From contig JBAOKB010000027.1 in NCBI GenBank assembly GCA_037044905.1, positions 1-37,234 of the forward strand: a stretch of 37,234 nucleotides of DNA. Direction: 5' to 3'. This document shows, piece by piece, positions 19,137-27,418 of the stretch (the first letter of the stretch is position 1; the number at the start of each line of letters is the position of its first letter). Source of the DNA: Hortaea werneckii. Taxonomy: Eukaryota > Ascomycota > Dothideomycetes > Mycosphaerellales > Teratosphaeriaceae. The translations under genes and the position numbers were made by a program. A model generated the notes under the pieces. That model made no database searches, was not told the DNA's origin, and saw only the letters and a program-made list of their open reading frames with translations.

Positions 19137-22100
19137 ATGACAACCTCGCATATGCCAGAGCACAACCGCTCGCGACATAGTCTACTAGAGAGAGAAGAAG
19201 AAGGTAACTCCCCAGGAAAGGAGCAAAAGCATCACAACGATACACGGGCTTGGACAACGGAAGCACCGCACGTGGCATCACATGCTCATGATTCCTTTGG
19301 TCTCGAGACGATCGATCGATCGCCTCTTGGCCACCGCCCCGAGTCGTCTACTCCAGGTTTCCGTGCCGTGGAAGAGCACTTGAAACACCATGTCCGCGCT
19401 GATGGAGTCCTACGCGTGAGCGAAGGTGAAGACGAATCGACTCCGGCTTCGGTGCCTAGTTCTGAACGATCAGAGAGGGGGCACCACTCCTCTACGTTGG
19501 AGGGACGGGATGAAGGAAGGCCCGAACATCATCCTCATCATCATGGTCACCCAATGACGACGATGGGAGTCTGTCGTCATACCGTCTTAGACGAAGACCC
19601 GGAAACCCATCATGATGATGACAACGCAGCGCCTCCGCACCCGCATCTACAACTACCACAGCGAAGTTCCGGAAGGCGAGGCAGGGTCGATGTCTCGCCT
19701 GCCTCATCACCCAAACCCCTCAACGCCTCCGCCGGAGGAGGTGGAGGAGGGGGAGTGGGAGGAGGAACAACAGGCGGTCATCAACGCTCCTCCTCCGCCC
19801 CCGTGAAACCCCTGAAGAGCGCTTTCGCGGCCCCGAAGTCGCCTCCCCTTGCTTGTAGTAGTCCATCCTCGGAGACAGGAGGGAATGGGAGTGGGGCGAC
19901 GAGTCCGAGTGCGGGGACGAAGAAACGGGCGAGGTTTGAGGACGATGGTGGGTTGGCGGGAGCGGTTGGAGAGGTGTTTGTGCTGAAGAGAGATTTGGGG
20001 GCTCCTCCGAGTGTTTGTTCATTAGAGGATAATGAGGAGGTGGGGTTTGCTGAGGGTGTTTTGGGTGGAGCGAGTGACGATCGGGAGGACGTCGGTCTAT
20101 CTGCATCGCCGCAGGTTGAAGTTGAAGGTTATCACGATGTTGGGCTTGAGGTTGGTACTGGTGGCCCTGAGCTTGTTCATCCTAGGGGATTCAGCCCGGA
20201 TGAGTCCCTGAGAGATGTTTTGCAGGCTGAGGTTGATGATGCTACGGATGAATTCCAGGAGGATGCTGGTGAGAGGGATGATGCGAGTGTGGACGAACAA
20301 GACAGTGCGAGTGGTGAGGATGCTGTGAGGGATGCTAAGGATCGGGATTCGGTCTTGGATGATGATATCGTGGATCCGCCGCAGGATTCAGCTTCTGATC
20401 GAGAGGGATCCTATCAAGAAGATGAAGAGAATTTGAGATTCCCGTCAGCAGAGTATCGCCAGACAACAGACAATGAGACTGGATCCGTCTCCAATCAACC
20501 CCCACTGAATGCAGAGATTGGACGTCATCAACAAAGCAGCGACATACGCCCATCGGCTTCGATTGACGAAGGTAAAGCAACCAACAGAGCACGACTACCA
20601 TTCTTCGCTCGTCCGTTGAAGCCGGCAAATATACGCCGCCTTTCCGACTCACAAGCAGAACGAGACGCTCGGGATGCACACAACATCCCCCGGCGAGCAT
20701 CGTCAATGGGCGACTTCAACAGGCTACAGGGACGCTCAATCCTACGTCCATTGCCAGCGAAAGCTGCTCCAGCCGGACCGGCGCTCACAGCAACCAGCGT
20801 GCATCCAGCGGAACAACCCAAGATCAACCCCATCTACCAACATCCGAACGCGAGGTGGCGACACGATGTCTACGATAGCAGGAGACCTACCCGCACCGAG
20901 CAAACGGTGTATTCGGGAGGCACCAAGTATCAGATTCTCTGGGAAGAGCCACCGCAGTCGGATACAGACAGCGATACTACGCTCATCATGGAGGAGAATC
21001 TGGAGACACCGCAGGTGTTTGAGCCTGACAGCGATTCTATCCTGGGGCATATCTCACGATCACCTAGTCCGATGGGGAAAGTGAGGACGAAGCTGGCAGC
21101 TTGGTCCTGGGCCAAAGAGCAGGAGGAGCTTGGGATGGAGGATGAGGACGAGGAGGAGGTTGGGCAGCAGGGAGGAAGAGGTCAGGCAACATCGCTTCTG
21201 ATGCCAGCAGCAGCAGCAGCAGCAGCAACATGTCTGTTGTCGACGAGGCGGCGTTCGCCGATAGAGGATGCAACCGGGTCCGAAGGACCTCCCGCTCCGC
21301 CAAATACAGTAAAAAGTGGGGCATCATCAGCGCAACGGTCGGCTCCGCAGACGCCTTTCCTGGAGTGCAGGGATGAGGGGGGACAGTGCGGGATCCGTGT
21401 AGAGGAGTCAGATGGTTTCGACCCGGACACAGGCCACTCGGTCGAATCGCAGGGCGAGTTCTTAGACGCAGACGACGTCGGTCAAGAGGGTGAAGAGGAA
21501 GCTGGGCTTGTTATCGGACTGGGATCGTTGTCAGACGCCGCCGACATGCAACGTCTTATTAAACCTGCCTTGTCCCGGGTCCGATCTGCTACTCTTCCTC
21601 CTCCTGCTACTACTACTACTACCACCCTCGATTACCTGTCGTTTCCTGCAACTGTATCGACCTCCCGCCTACCAGGCCCCTCATTGTTGTCGTCCTCCAT
21701 CCTACAACAGCAACAACAACATCAACAGCACAACCTCGCCACTCCCTCCTTCTCCCGCCACTTCTCCAACCTCACCCCAGAAGAAGAGGACCGCTTCAAA
21801 ACCCACCGGGACTCAGTCGACATCCACCACCGTCGGCTCAACGAAGAGAAAATGAACACCCACCTCCAAGCAACCCGGGACTCGTTCCTGATGACCAAAT
21901 CCAAGTATGACGCCCGTCTCCGTCCGCACAACCCTTACCTGCCACTACAGCAGCATCAGCACCAGCATCCTTTATCACCTACTCACATCCAGTACAGCAG
22001 ATTCGGCGGCCTGTCCCCGATCCTCGACGCCTCGCCACCTTCCTCCGAGGCAACGACGACGACGACGACGACTACGAAGCAATCCGTAAAGCCCGTCCCC

Positions 22101-22274
22101 GTCTCATCAGCATCGAAGGAGGTGCCCGTGAAAGTCACCGTTCTCGAGGGCGAGGAGAGCGAGGAGGACGAGCCGGACTCGGCTCATCCCGACGAGCACG
22201 TCGGGTGCGCCATCTGTGCTGTGGAGCGCCCGAGGTGGTTCGCGGCGAACCATCGACGGAAGATGCAGGTCTGA
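19137..22274 (+). CDS. Large low-complexity protein of unknown function (1045 residues)
   Basis: A single exon from ATG to TGA. No named family is recognised. Most of the protein is disordered and rich in His, Ser, Asp and Glu, with homopolymer stretches (Gly-rich near 203-215, Ala7 near 691, Thr near 825, Gln/His near 860 and 940, Thr near 970). Four places look ordered or conserved: NARWRHDVYDSRRPTRTEQ with GGTKYQILWEEPP (about 570-605), MGKVRTKLAAWSWAKEQ (about 646-662), a charged helical region from NLTPEEEDRFKTHRDS to SKYDARLRPHNPYLPL (about 880-938), and a C-terminal CAICAVERPRWF (about 1025-1036). One CxxC pair alone does not make a zinc finger. No signal peptide, membrane segment or enzyme motif is seen. 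The gene follows the other large disordered gene in the same direction; there is no evidence that they act together. Confidence 0.8.
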   Translation: MTTSHMPEHNRSRHSLLEREEEGNSPGKEQKHHNDTRAWTTEAPHVASHAHDSFGLETIDRSPLGHRPESSTPGFRAVEEHLKHHVRADGVLRVSEGEDESTPASVPSSERSERGHHSSTLEGRDEGRPEHHPHHHGHPMTTMGVCRHTVLDEDPETHHDDDNAAPPHPHLQLPQRSSGRRGRVDVSPASSPKPLNASAGGGGGGGVGGGTTGGHQRSSSAPVKPLKSAFAAPKSPPLACSSPSSETGGNGSGATSPSAGTKKRARFEDDGGLAGAVGEVFVLKRDLGAPPSVCSLEDNEEVGFAEGVLGGASDDREDVGLSASPQVEVEGYHDVGLEVGTGGPELVHPRGFSPDESLRDVLQAEVDDATDEFQEDAGERDDASVDEQDSASGEDAVRDAKDRDSVLDDDIVDPPQDSASDREGSYQEDEENLRFPSAEYRQTTDNETGSVSNQPPLNAEIGRHQQSSDIRPSASIDEGKATNRARLPFFARPLKPANIRRLSDSQAERDARDAHNIPRRASSMGDFNRLQGRSILRPLPAKAAPAGPALTATSVHPAEQPKINPIYQHPNARWRHDVYDSRRPTRTEQTVYSGGTKYQILWEEPPQSDTDSDTTLIMEENLETPQVFEPDSDSILGHISRSPSPMGKVRTKLAAWSWAKEQEELGMEDEDEEEVGQQGGRGQATSLLMPAAAAAAATCLLSTRRRSPIEDATGSEGPPAPPNTVKSGASSAQRSAPQTPFLECRDEGGQCGIRVEESDGFDPDTGHSVESQGEFLDADDVGQEGEEEAGLVIGLGSLSDAADMQRLIKPALSRVRSATLPPPATTTTTTLDYLSFPATVSTSRLPGPSLLSSSILQQQQQHQQHNLATPSFSRHFSNLTPEEEDRFKTHRDSVDIHHRRLNEEKMNTHLQATRDSFLMTKSKYDARLRPHNPYLPLQQHQHQHPLSPTHIQYSRFGGLSPILDASPPSSEATTTTTTTTKQSVKPVPVSSASKEVPVKVTVLEGEESEEDEPDSAHPDEHVGCAICAVERPRWFAANHRRKMQV

Positions 22275-22470
22275 TGGTGTTAGCTTTTTTCTTGATTCAC
22301 TTCTCTTGTTCTTCCTAGGAAGTGAGCGTTTTGGGAACTGGGCGGTTTTTTATGGGGATGGGGGTGTTCTCTGGCGCGGGATCTTTTCCTATGGGAAACC
22401 CTTGGTTGGCTTATTTATCCCAATGATACCTTTTTTTGTTTTTCCTGTGATTGTGTCTTTCCGTTCTTGT

Positions 22471-22512
<42 letters not shown>

Positions 22513-22894
22513 GTTTTCAACGTGACAGTCTGAGGGTGAACGGGAGTGATCTTCTTGTGGGTTAGAGAACAGGGAAGGGGGAGAGGAGCGGTATTTAGGT
22601 CCTACCTGGCCTGCGTACAAGCCTTCGAACAAGCCTCCCTCTCTCCCTCCTTAGCGAGCTCTCTTGCAAGGAAATCTTGGGAATGCCACATCCCCTCTGT
22701 GTATCAATAGTCCGGCATCACAGCGTCTGACCGCTCATCGCACGTCCAGAAACCCGGAGAAGTCCATGCATCAAGAACTCCCTTTGCCAGTTGTCACTTG
22801 TCGTCGTTAAGGAGCATTAATCTTCCTATCTCTTTTTCTCTTCTTTCGTTTGTTCCTTTTCCTTCCTTTCTAGTGCTTGTTTAGAGTGGGTATC
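22275..22894. other. Convergent spacer with a (GT)n tract
   Basis: This lies between two genes that converge (ends at 22274 plus and 22895 minus), so it should hold both 3' regions. It contains an uninterrupted (GT)16 at 22477-22508 preceded by a shorter GT run, and T-rich tracts near 22432-22446 and 22830-22870. No gene is seen. Confidence 0.5.
22477..22508 (+). repeat. (GT)16 microsatellite
   Basis: Sixteen GT units without interruption in the 3' region between converging genes, with a further short GT run just upstream. It could be polymorphic between strains and can adopt Z-DNA. Confidence 0.85.
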
Positions 22895-23350
22895 TCAATC
22901 AACTTCCACGCCTTTCCTGGTCAGATCCTCCCTCGCTTCCTGTATCTCCTTCATCAATTCGTCGTGGGCTTCGGGCACATCGTTAAAGGAGAAGACGCCC
23001 CAGCCGAGCTGGAAGAGCAGGAGGCAGCCGAAGGTGATGAGGGCCCAGAAGGGGAGCTTTCGGACACAGAGATGTTAGTATATCGCGGTGCTGCCGTTGG
23101 GAACGGGAGGAGGTGCGATGGATTCGGTCGCAACTAGAGTTGGCCACGTACGTAGGGAACGACGTCGTCTTGGATCTTGGTGGGCAGCGGGATGAGGCCG
23201 AGGAGGGCGGCCATGTAGACCTGGATCGGGAGGGGATCAGAGGTTAGCGTGGGTAGCGTTGGACGGGGCGGGATGGATAGGTTGGCATAGGTTGCGGCTT
23301 ACTGAGGAGATCAGAAGACCGATTGAGAGCTGTTGCTGTGCCCGAGTCAT
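22895..23350 (-). CDS. DPM3: Dolichol-phosphate mannosyltransferase subunit 3
   Basis: A small three-exon gene, easy to miss because no exon is long. Exons on the minus strand: 23350-23303, 23220-23152, 23056-22895, giving 92 residues. Intron 1 (82 bp): GTAAGC, GCTAAC, CAG. Intron 2 (95 bp): GTACGT, perfect TACTAAC, AAG. The protein starts MTRAQQQLSIGLLIS, then AALLGLIPLPTKIQDDVVP, a second hydrophobic segment (LPFWALITFGCLLLFQLGWG) and the family's C-terminal FNDVPEAHDELMKEIQEARE. Length and two N-terminal membrane helices fit DPM3, an ER membrane protein whose C-terminal tail holds the catalytic Dpm1. The complex makes dolichol-phosphate-mannose for N-glycans, O-mannosylation and GPI anchors. 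The gene diverges from the ARM-repeat gene with 314 bp between starts. Confidence 0.93.
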
Positions 23351-23664
23351 GTTGGCTGTGTTTGTGTCGTTTATGTTGTCGCAGGAGGGCGAGATCGGGT
23401 GTAGACAAAATAGGAGGTAATACGTTGCGGTTCGCGCGTAGCTGTAAGTTGGCGGGTGCAACGGGGTACGTTAGGGTTACTTAGGGTTATGAACTTGATG
23501 GTGGGGCGCGTCTGCGAACCAGCATTCACTTCCACATATCAACCGTACATGCCATTGAGCACACCTTCATAGCTCGTCTTGGGAAAGAGTGTCCTAATTT
23601 TCAATATCTTGTGGAGGATCGCGAAATTCAAGGATATCAAAACTTCCACATCAACAGCGCGAGG
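23351..23664. promoter_or_regulatory. Shared promoter of DPM3 and the ARM-repeat gene
   Basis: A 314-bp spacer between divergent start codons. No gene fits in it. A repeated TTAGGGTTA-like motif (acgTTAGGGTTAcTTAGGGTTAtg) lies near 23470-23490, resembling two telomere-like units, which can be Rap1/Tbf1-type sites in fungi. Both genes probably share this region as promoter. Confidence 0.5.
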
Positions 23665-25593
23665 ATGGCAGAGGACCCTCACATGAATGCTCTGCTCTCG
23701 GGATCATGTGAAGACCCCGGAACAACCTCAGCAGTGAAAAGTCTCGCAGACCAAAGCAGAAAGAGCGAAGAAATCCGCCAATCCCTAGCCGAGCTCCCAG
23801 TCCAACAAAAACTCATCCAAATAATCACCGCCAACCTCGCCACCAACCCGGAAGCCACTCTCGCAAGCCTCCGCTGCCTGGGGAACAGCTGCATCGACAA
23901 CGACACCGCACGAAGTAACTTGACCGTCCCCAGCAGCAGCAATCTCCAGGCAAATCATCATGGCCAACTCGACTGGGCCGAAACCAGCCTCCAATCCCCA
24001 AACCACGAAATCCGCTGGATGGCCGTCAAAGTCCTGTATAACCTCTGCACCGACCACGAAGAAAGCCAGCAACAACTCTACCGGACGCGAGGGGTCTGGT
24101 ATGCATTAATTCATCTACTCGTGTCGCCGGCGACACTGCATCTGCCCCATCCGGAGGTGAAAGGGCAGGAGACCGAATTCAACGGAGGGAAAACCGGGAC
24201 GGCCGAGGAGAGGACCCTGCTCATCGACCTCCTCTTCTGGATCACGGGCCAGAAAGCGAAAGTCGATCAACAGGAGCAGCAAGCCGAAAACCCTGAGAGA
24301 CAGACGTCGTCATCACCTCCGACAGCAGTCCTCGCTAAGATCTTACTTTTACCCTACCTCTACAACCTAACAAACTCACCCTCGACGGAGGGAGAGGAAA
24401 TGGACCTAGACGAATACGCCACCACGCTCGAAATCACGCTGAGCTTTCTCCGGGACCCCAGTGTCCAGGGGGAGATCGTTCGAAGGAAGTGGGTCGAAGG
24501 GGTTTGGAAGGTATTTCTCGATGTGGAGGGGAAATTGGGCGAGAGTGAAAGGATGCTGGAAGTAGCTGGGGAGGGGACGGGGGAGTCTAGTAGGGAGATG
24601 ATCACGACGACGCAACAGCAACAGCAGCAGCAGCAACAGCAGCAACAACAGCACCTCCTCCGCCCGCTCGTGTCGAGTTGGACATGGTGTCTAAGCGACA
24701 TAGCCGCGCAGCGAGAGTTCGGGCGGATTTATGATCTCGAGGATCCGATGATTAGGGAATTGATCGGTTGTATTCAATCCCAGGGAGGTTCGTCGGGGAC
24801 GGCCTTTACCCAAGGAGAAAAGGAAGAGGGAAAGGATAAGGCGATGGCGAGGATCCTCACCGAAGCAATGGAGTCGATCACAAATCGGGATGCGTTTATC
24901 TCATCATCCGCAATGAACCAATCTCGCCCTCGAAGCTCCTCCACGATTACCTCCGGAGAAAGCCTTCAAAATGGAAATCCCCGCCGTCTTTCCGCCGCCT
25001 GCCAGATCCTCGGGAACCTCCTACACGCGCTGCCGGCCGAGACAGTCGGCGCGTTCGTCCTGCAACAACATCAACAGGAGCAAACGAGCCTACACCAAGC
25101 CCTCTGGCACTTCCTCTCGGAGTCACACCCATCGCTTGCCTTATCCACCAACCCGTCCCACCAACAGACTCCAAATCCCCAACTCACCCAACAACCCAAA
25201 TCCCCAGCAACCACCGAACAAGAAGAAGCCCAACACTCGGCCCTAAGCCTACTCATCCAACTCACCCGCCCCTCCTCCCCTCAAGTCCGCGAGATCCTCG
25301 GCGCGGACGCGAATGCGGAGAAGGCCTTGCGAATCCTGTGGGAAGGGGAAGGGAAAAACCCGGGGATTCCGCAGGGAGCGGTACGGTTGGTGCGCGCGCT
25401 GGGGAGGGAGTGTGAGGTTAATCAGAGGAGGTTTGAGGGGTTGGCGGGGAGGATGGTTGAGAAGGGGTTGGAGGAGCAGCAGCAGCAGAAGAGGGAGAGT
25501 GGTGTTGGTGACGGTGGACCTGGCGGTGCGGGAGGGACCGCGGGGATGGAGATGGTGCAGCAGGTTGATATGCCTGAGGGCTCGTCGGCGTAG
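23665..25593 (+). CDS. ARM-repeat protein, SmgGDS/Bem4-like
   Basis: A single exon for 642 residues from the first ATG; the frame is open upstream only from a GTG at 23611. Seen near the N-terminus: two armadillo-type helices, ATLASLRCLGNSCIDNDTAR (about 72-91) and RWMAVKVLYNLCTDHEESQQ (about 117-136); and near the C-terminus AACQILGNLLHALPAE and ALSLLIQLTRPSSPQVREIL with GAVRLVRALGRECEVNQRRF. The LGNxCIDND and NLCTDHEE patterns recall RAP1GDS1 (SmgGDS) and yeast Bem4, chaperone-like binders of Rho/Ras-type GTPases. An ataxin-10-like protein is the main alternative. A stretch of 13 Gln (317-329) interrupts a loop, and Gln/Pro-rich linkers precede the last repeats. No membrane segment. It converges on ARP6 with 140 bp between stop codons. 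Confidence 0.7.
   Translation: MAEDPHMNALLSGSCEDPGTTSAVKSLADQSRKSEEIRQSLAELPVQQKLIQIITANLATNPEATLASLRCLGNSCIDNDTARSNLTVPSSSNLQANHHGQLDWAETSLQSPNHEIRWMAVKVLYNLCTDHEESQQQLYRTRGVWYALIHLLVSPATLHLPHPEVKGQETEFNGGKTGTAEERTLLIDLLFWITGQKAKVDQQEQQAENPERQTSSSPPTAVLAKILLLPYLYNLTNSPSTEGEEMDLDEYATTLEITLSFLRDPSVQGEIVRRKWVEGVWKVFLDVEGKLGESERMLEVAGEGTGESSREMITTTQQQQQQQQQQQQQHLLRPLVSSWTWCLSDIAAQREFGRIYDLEDPMIRELIGCIQSQGGSSGTAFTQGEKEEGKDKAMARILTEAMESITNRDAFISSSAMNQSRPRSSSTITSGESLQNGNPRRLSAACQILGNLLHALPAETVGAFVLQQHQQEQTSLHQALWHFLSESHPSLALSTNPSHQQTPNPQLTQQPKSPATTEQEEAQHSALSLLIQLTRPSSPQVREILGADANAEKALRILWEGEGKNPGIPQGAVRLVRALGRECEVNQRRFEGLAGRMVEKGLEEQQQQKRESGVGDGGPGGAGGTAGMEMVQQVDMPEGSSA
24613..24651 (+). repeat. 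Polyglutamine-coding CAG/CAA tract (13 codons)
   Basis: Thirteen Gln codons, six or seven of them broken up as CAA between CAG, following three Thr codons. The mixture of CAA and CAG limits slippage. The tract lies between two ARM-type regions. Confidence 0.9.
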
Positions 25594-25733
25594 ATCCCAG
25601 TGTTATCCATCACTTCCGAGTGAGGGGAGTGCTGGTCGGTGGCGAGGAGGTAGTCATAGCAAGGCCACTAGGAAAACCCGGTTCCCACGAAGCTCAAGTC
25701 TCTTCTTTTCTTTTCCCCATCCAATCCTCCCAC

Positions 25734-27092
25734 TCACCCCGTCTTCCCAGCAAACCTCCTCCGCACCCAACCCTCACCAAACTCAAAATACTCCTTCCTT
25801 GTGACAGCCACCCGGCCCATAACCTCCTTATTCCCCACCATCCTCCGCCCACCCTCCCAACAATTCCCCACCGGATCCCGTACCCTGCCCACCCTCACCG
25901 CAACATCCTCGTCCACCATCCCCCTCACCTCGTTCTCCAACCGTTCCACAAACCCCGGAATCAAACTCGTACCACCCGTCACGACGATATTCCCTAGAAA
26001 CCCCTGGCGCACGCTCTCCGGCAGGGAATGAACGGACTGCAGAACCGTCCCCGCGAGCCCTTCCTCCCGCATCCCGATATCGGACGGCGTGAAGAGCAGC
26101 TCAGGCACAGCGAAGCGCTCGTTGCCGATCGTGAGGATATGTTCGCGTCGGCCGCCCTCGGTGCCGATGCCGAGGGCGAGGTTGCGGAGGTTGGCGGTCG
26201 GGTCGTGCGGGCGCACAAACCCCCGTTTGATCGTCTCGTAGTCCGGCAGCACGTAGTCGATGACGATGCTGGGGTCGCGGGCCCGCGGGTCGTAGCGGCC
26301 GCCTTGCCAGGTCGCTTCGAGGGAGTGGCGGAAGGAGGTCGGGTCTGGGCAGAGGTAGGAGATGGATTCTTTGAGGTCCGAGACTAGGCTGTCTTCGCGG
26401 TGCACGGCGAAGGTGCGCGAGATGAGGGTCTTGAGGTGGTTGGTGAGGGTTTTGCCGCCGATGTCGAGCCGGCGGATGGAGTGTTGGAGGGGTTGGCCGC
26501 GGTAGACGGGGGTGCAGGTTGTGTGGGAGTGGCCGGCGTCGATGATCAGGGCGCATTCGAGGGGTTGGCCGGCTGGGAGTGGGTGGGATGTCGGGAAGGG
26601 GGAGGGGGCGTAGGCGTTTAAGGAGGGGCCTAATACTCTTGCATAGCCTCCGAAGCCAAACTCTTCAAACACCATCTCATCCGCCATCTCCTGGATCCGG
26701 GCCGGCGCATTCGGCTGCTCGCTCAGCACCAGCGTCGTCTCGGCCGGGTCCAGCGGCTTCCCCAACACCGCCCCGGGGTGGAAGAAGCTCCGGTCCCAGA
26801 TGGCCTTCTCGCTCTCCCACCCGACAATGTATCCCTTCTCCACCGGCCGGCGGAAGGCCAGTTCGCCGAAATCGTCGCATTCCTCCGTCAGTTCGGGGCC
26901 GATGTAGGAGCGTTTGTCGCGGTGGGAGCGGGCGATGCAGTTGGGGATGATATGGCAGTCGTCATTGTTCCCGCTGTCGCTGTCAGTGGCGAGACCGGCC
27001 TTGATTGTATGGGCGCCATTGTCGAGGATGAGGGTCTGCTGGGGGAGCGGATCCGGGGAGATGCCAGCGACGGTGTTCTTCGCCTTCGCCAT
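25734..27092 (-). CDS. ARP6: Actin-related protein 6 (SWR1 complex subunit)
   Basis: A single exon for 452 residues from the ATG at 27092; an in-frame ATG at 27137 would add 15 residues (MKIPWIESKEKRSFP), which look less native. The actin-fold signatures are in order: LILDNGAHTIKAGLA (phosphate 1, about 21-35), GYIVGWESEKAIWDRSF, LVLSEQPNAPARIQEMADE (the Arp6-type form of the actin motif), ALIIDAGHSHTTCTPVYRG (phosphate 2), IGGKTLTNHLKTLISRTFAV and near the end NIVVTGGTSLIPGFVERL (adenosine motif). The wording FEEFGFGGYARVLGPSLNAY is typical for Arp6 and not for Arp4 or actin. In yeasts Arp6 joins Swc6/Swc2 in SWR1 and helps replace H2A by H2A.Z. It is nuclear. The gene diverges from the GCIP-like gene with 326 bp between starts. 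Confidence 0.92.
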   Translation of the reverse strand: MAKAKNTVAGISPDPLPQQTLILDNGAHTIKAGLATDSDSGNNDDCHIIPNCIARSHRDKRSYIGPELTEECDDFGELAFRRPVEKGYIVGWESEKAIWDRSFFHPGAVLGKPLDPAETTLVLSEQPNAPARIQEMADEMVFEEFGFGGYARVLGPSLNAYAPSPFPTSHPLPAGQPLECALIIDAGHSHTTCTPVYRGQPLQHSIRRLDIGGKTLTNHLKTLISRTFAVHREDSLVSDLKESISYLCPDPTSFRHSLEATWQGGRYDPRARDPSIVIDYVLPDYETIKRGFVRPHDPTANLRNLALGIGTEGGRREHILTIGNERFAVPELLFTPSDIGMREEGLAGTVLQSVHSLPESVRQGFLGNIVVTGGTSLIPGFVERLENEVRGMVDEDVAVRVGRVRDPVGNCWEGGRRMVGNKEVMGRVAVTRKEYFEFGEGWVRRRFAGKTG

Positions 27093-27418
27093 AGGGAATG
27101 ACCTCTTCTCTTTTGATTCAATCCATGGGATTTTCAATCAAATGACCCACGAGACATTTGATGACCCTCCGCCGGTTTAGTGGTGATCCTATAGCTGGTT
27201 TAGATGGAAGACGCTTCGAGGCTGCAAGGTGGGAGGTGGGAGATGTGACGCGTGCCAAGCCGTCAAGTTCAGAAAGTCAGAGACGCAACTTTTGCATGTG
27301 AAAGTCTTGCCCCTCACACACCAAGTCACATCCTACCATACCACTTCTTCCACCACACCCACCACCCACCACCCCCGTCTCTCCGCTCCGCCCCCCCGAC
27401 CTAATTCCCGCTCCGAAA
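27093..27418. promoter_or_regulatory. Shared promoter of ARP6 and the GCIP-like gene
   Basis: A 326-bp spacer between divergent starts. The half next to the GCIP-like gene (27300-27418) is strongly CA/CT-rich (ACCACCCACCACCC), usual for fungal leaders. No gene or known site is recognised otherwise. Confidence 0.5.

Noticed and set aside
25734..27137. Start of ARP6 at the upstream ATG (27137)
   Set aside because: The 15 extra residues look unlike Arp6 N-termini, and the ATG at 27092 gives the usual length; kept only as an alternative.
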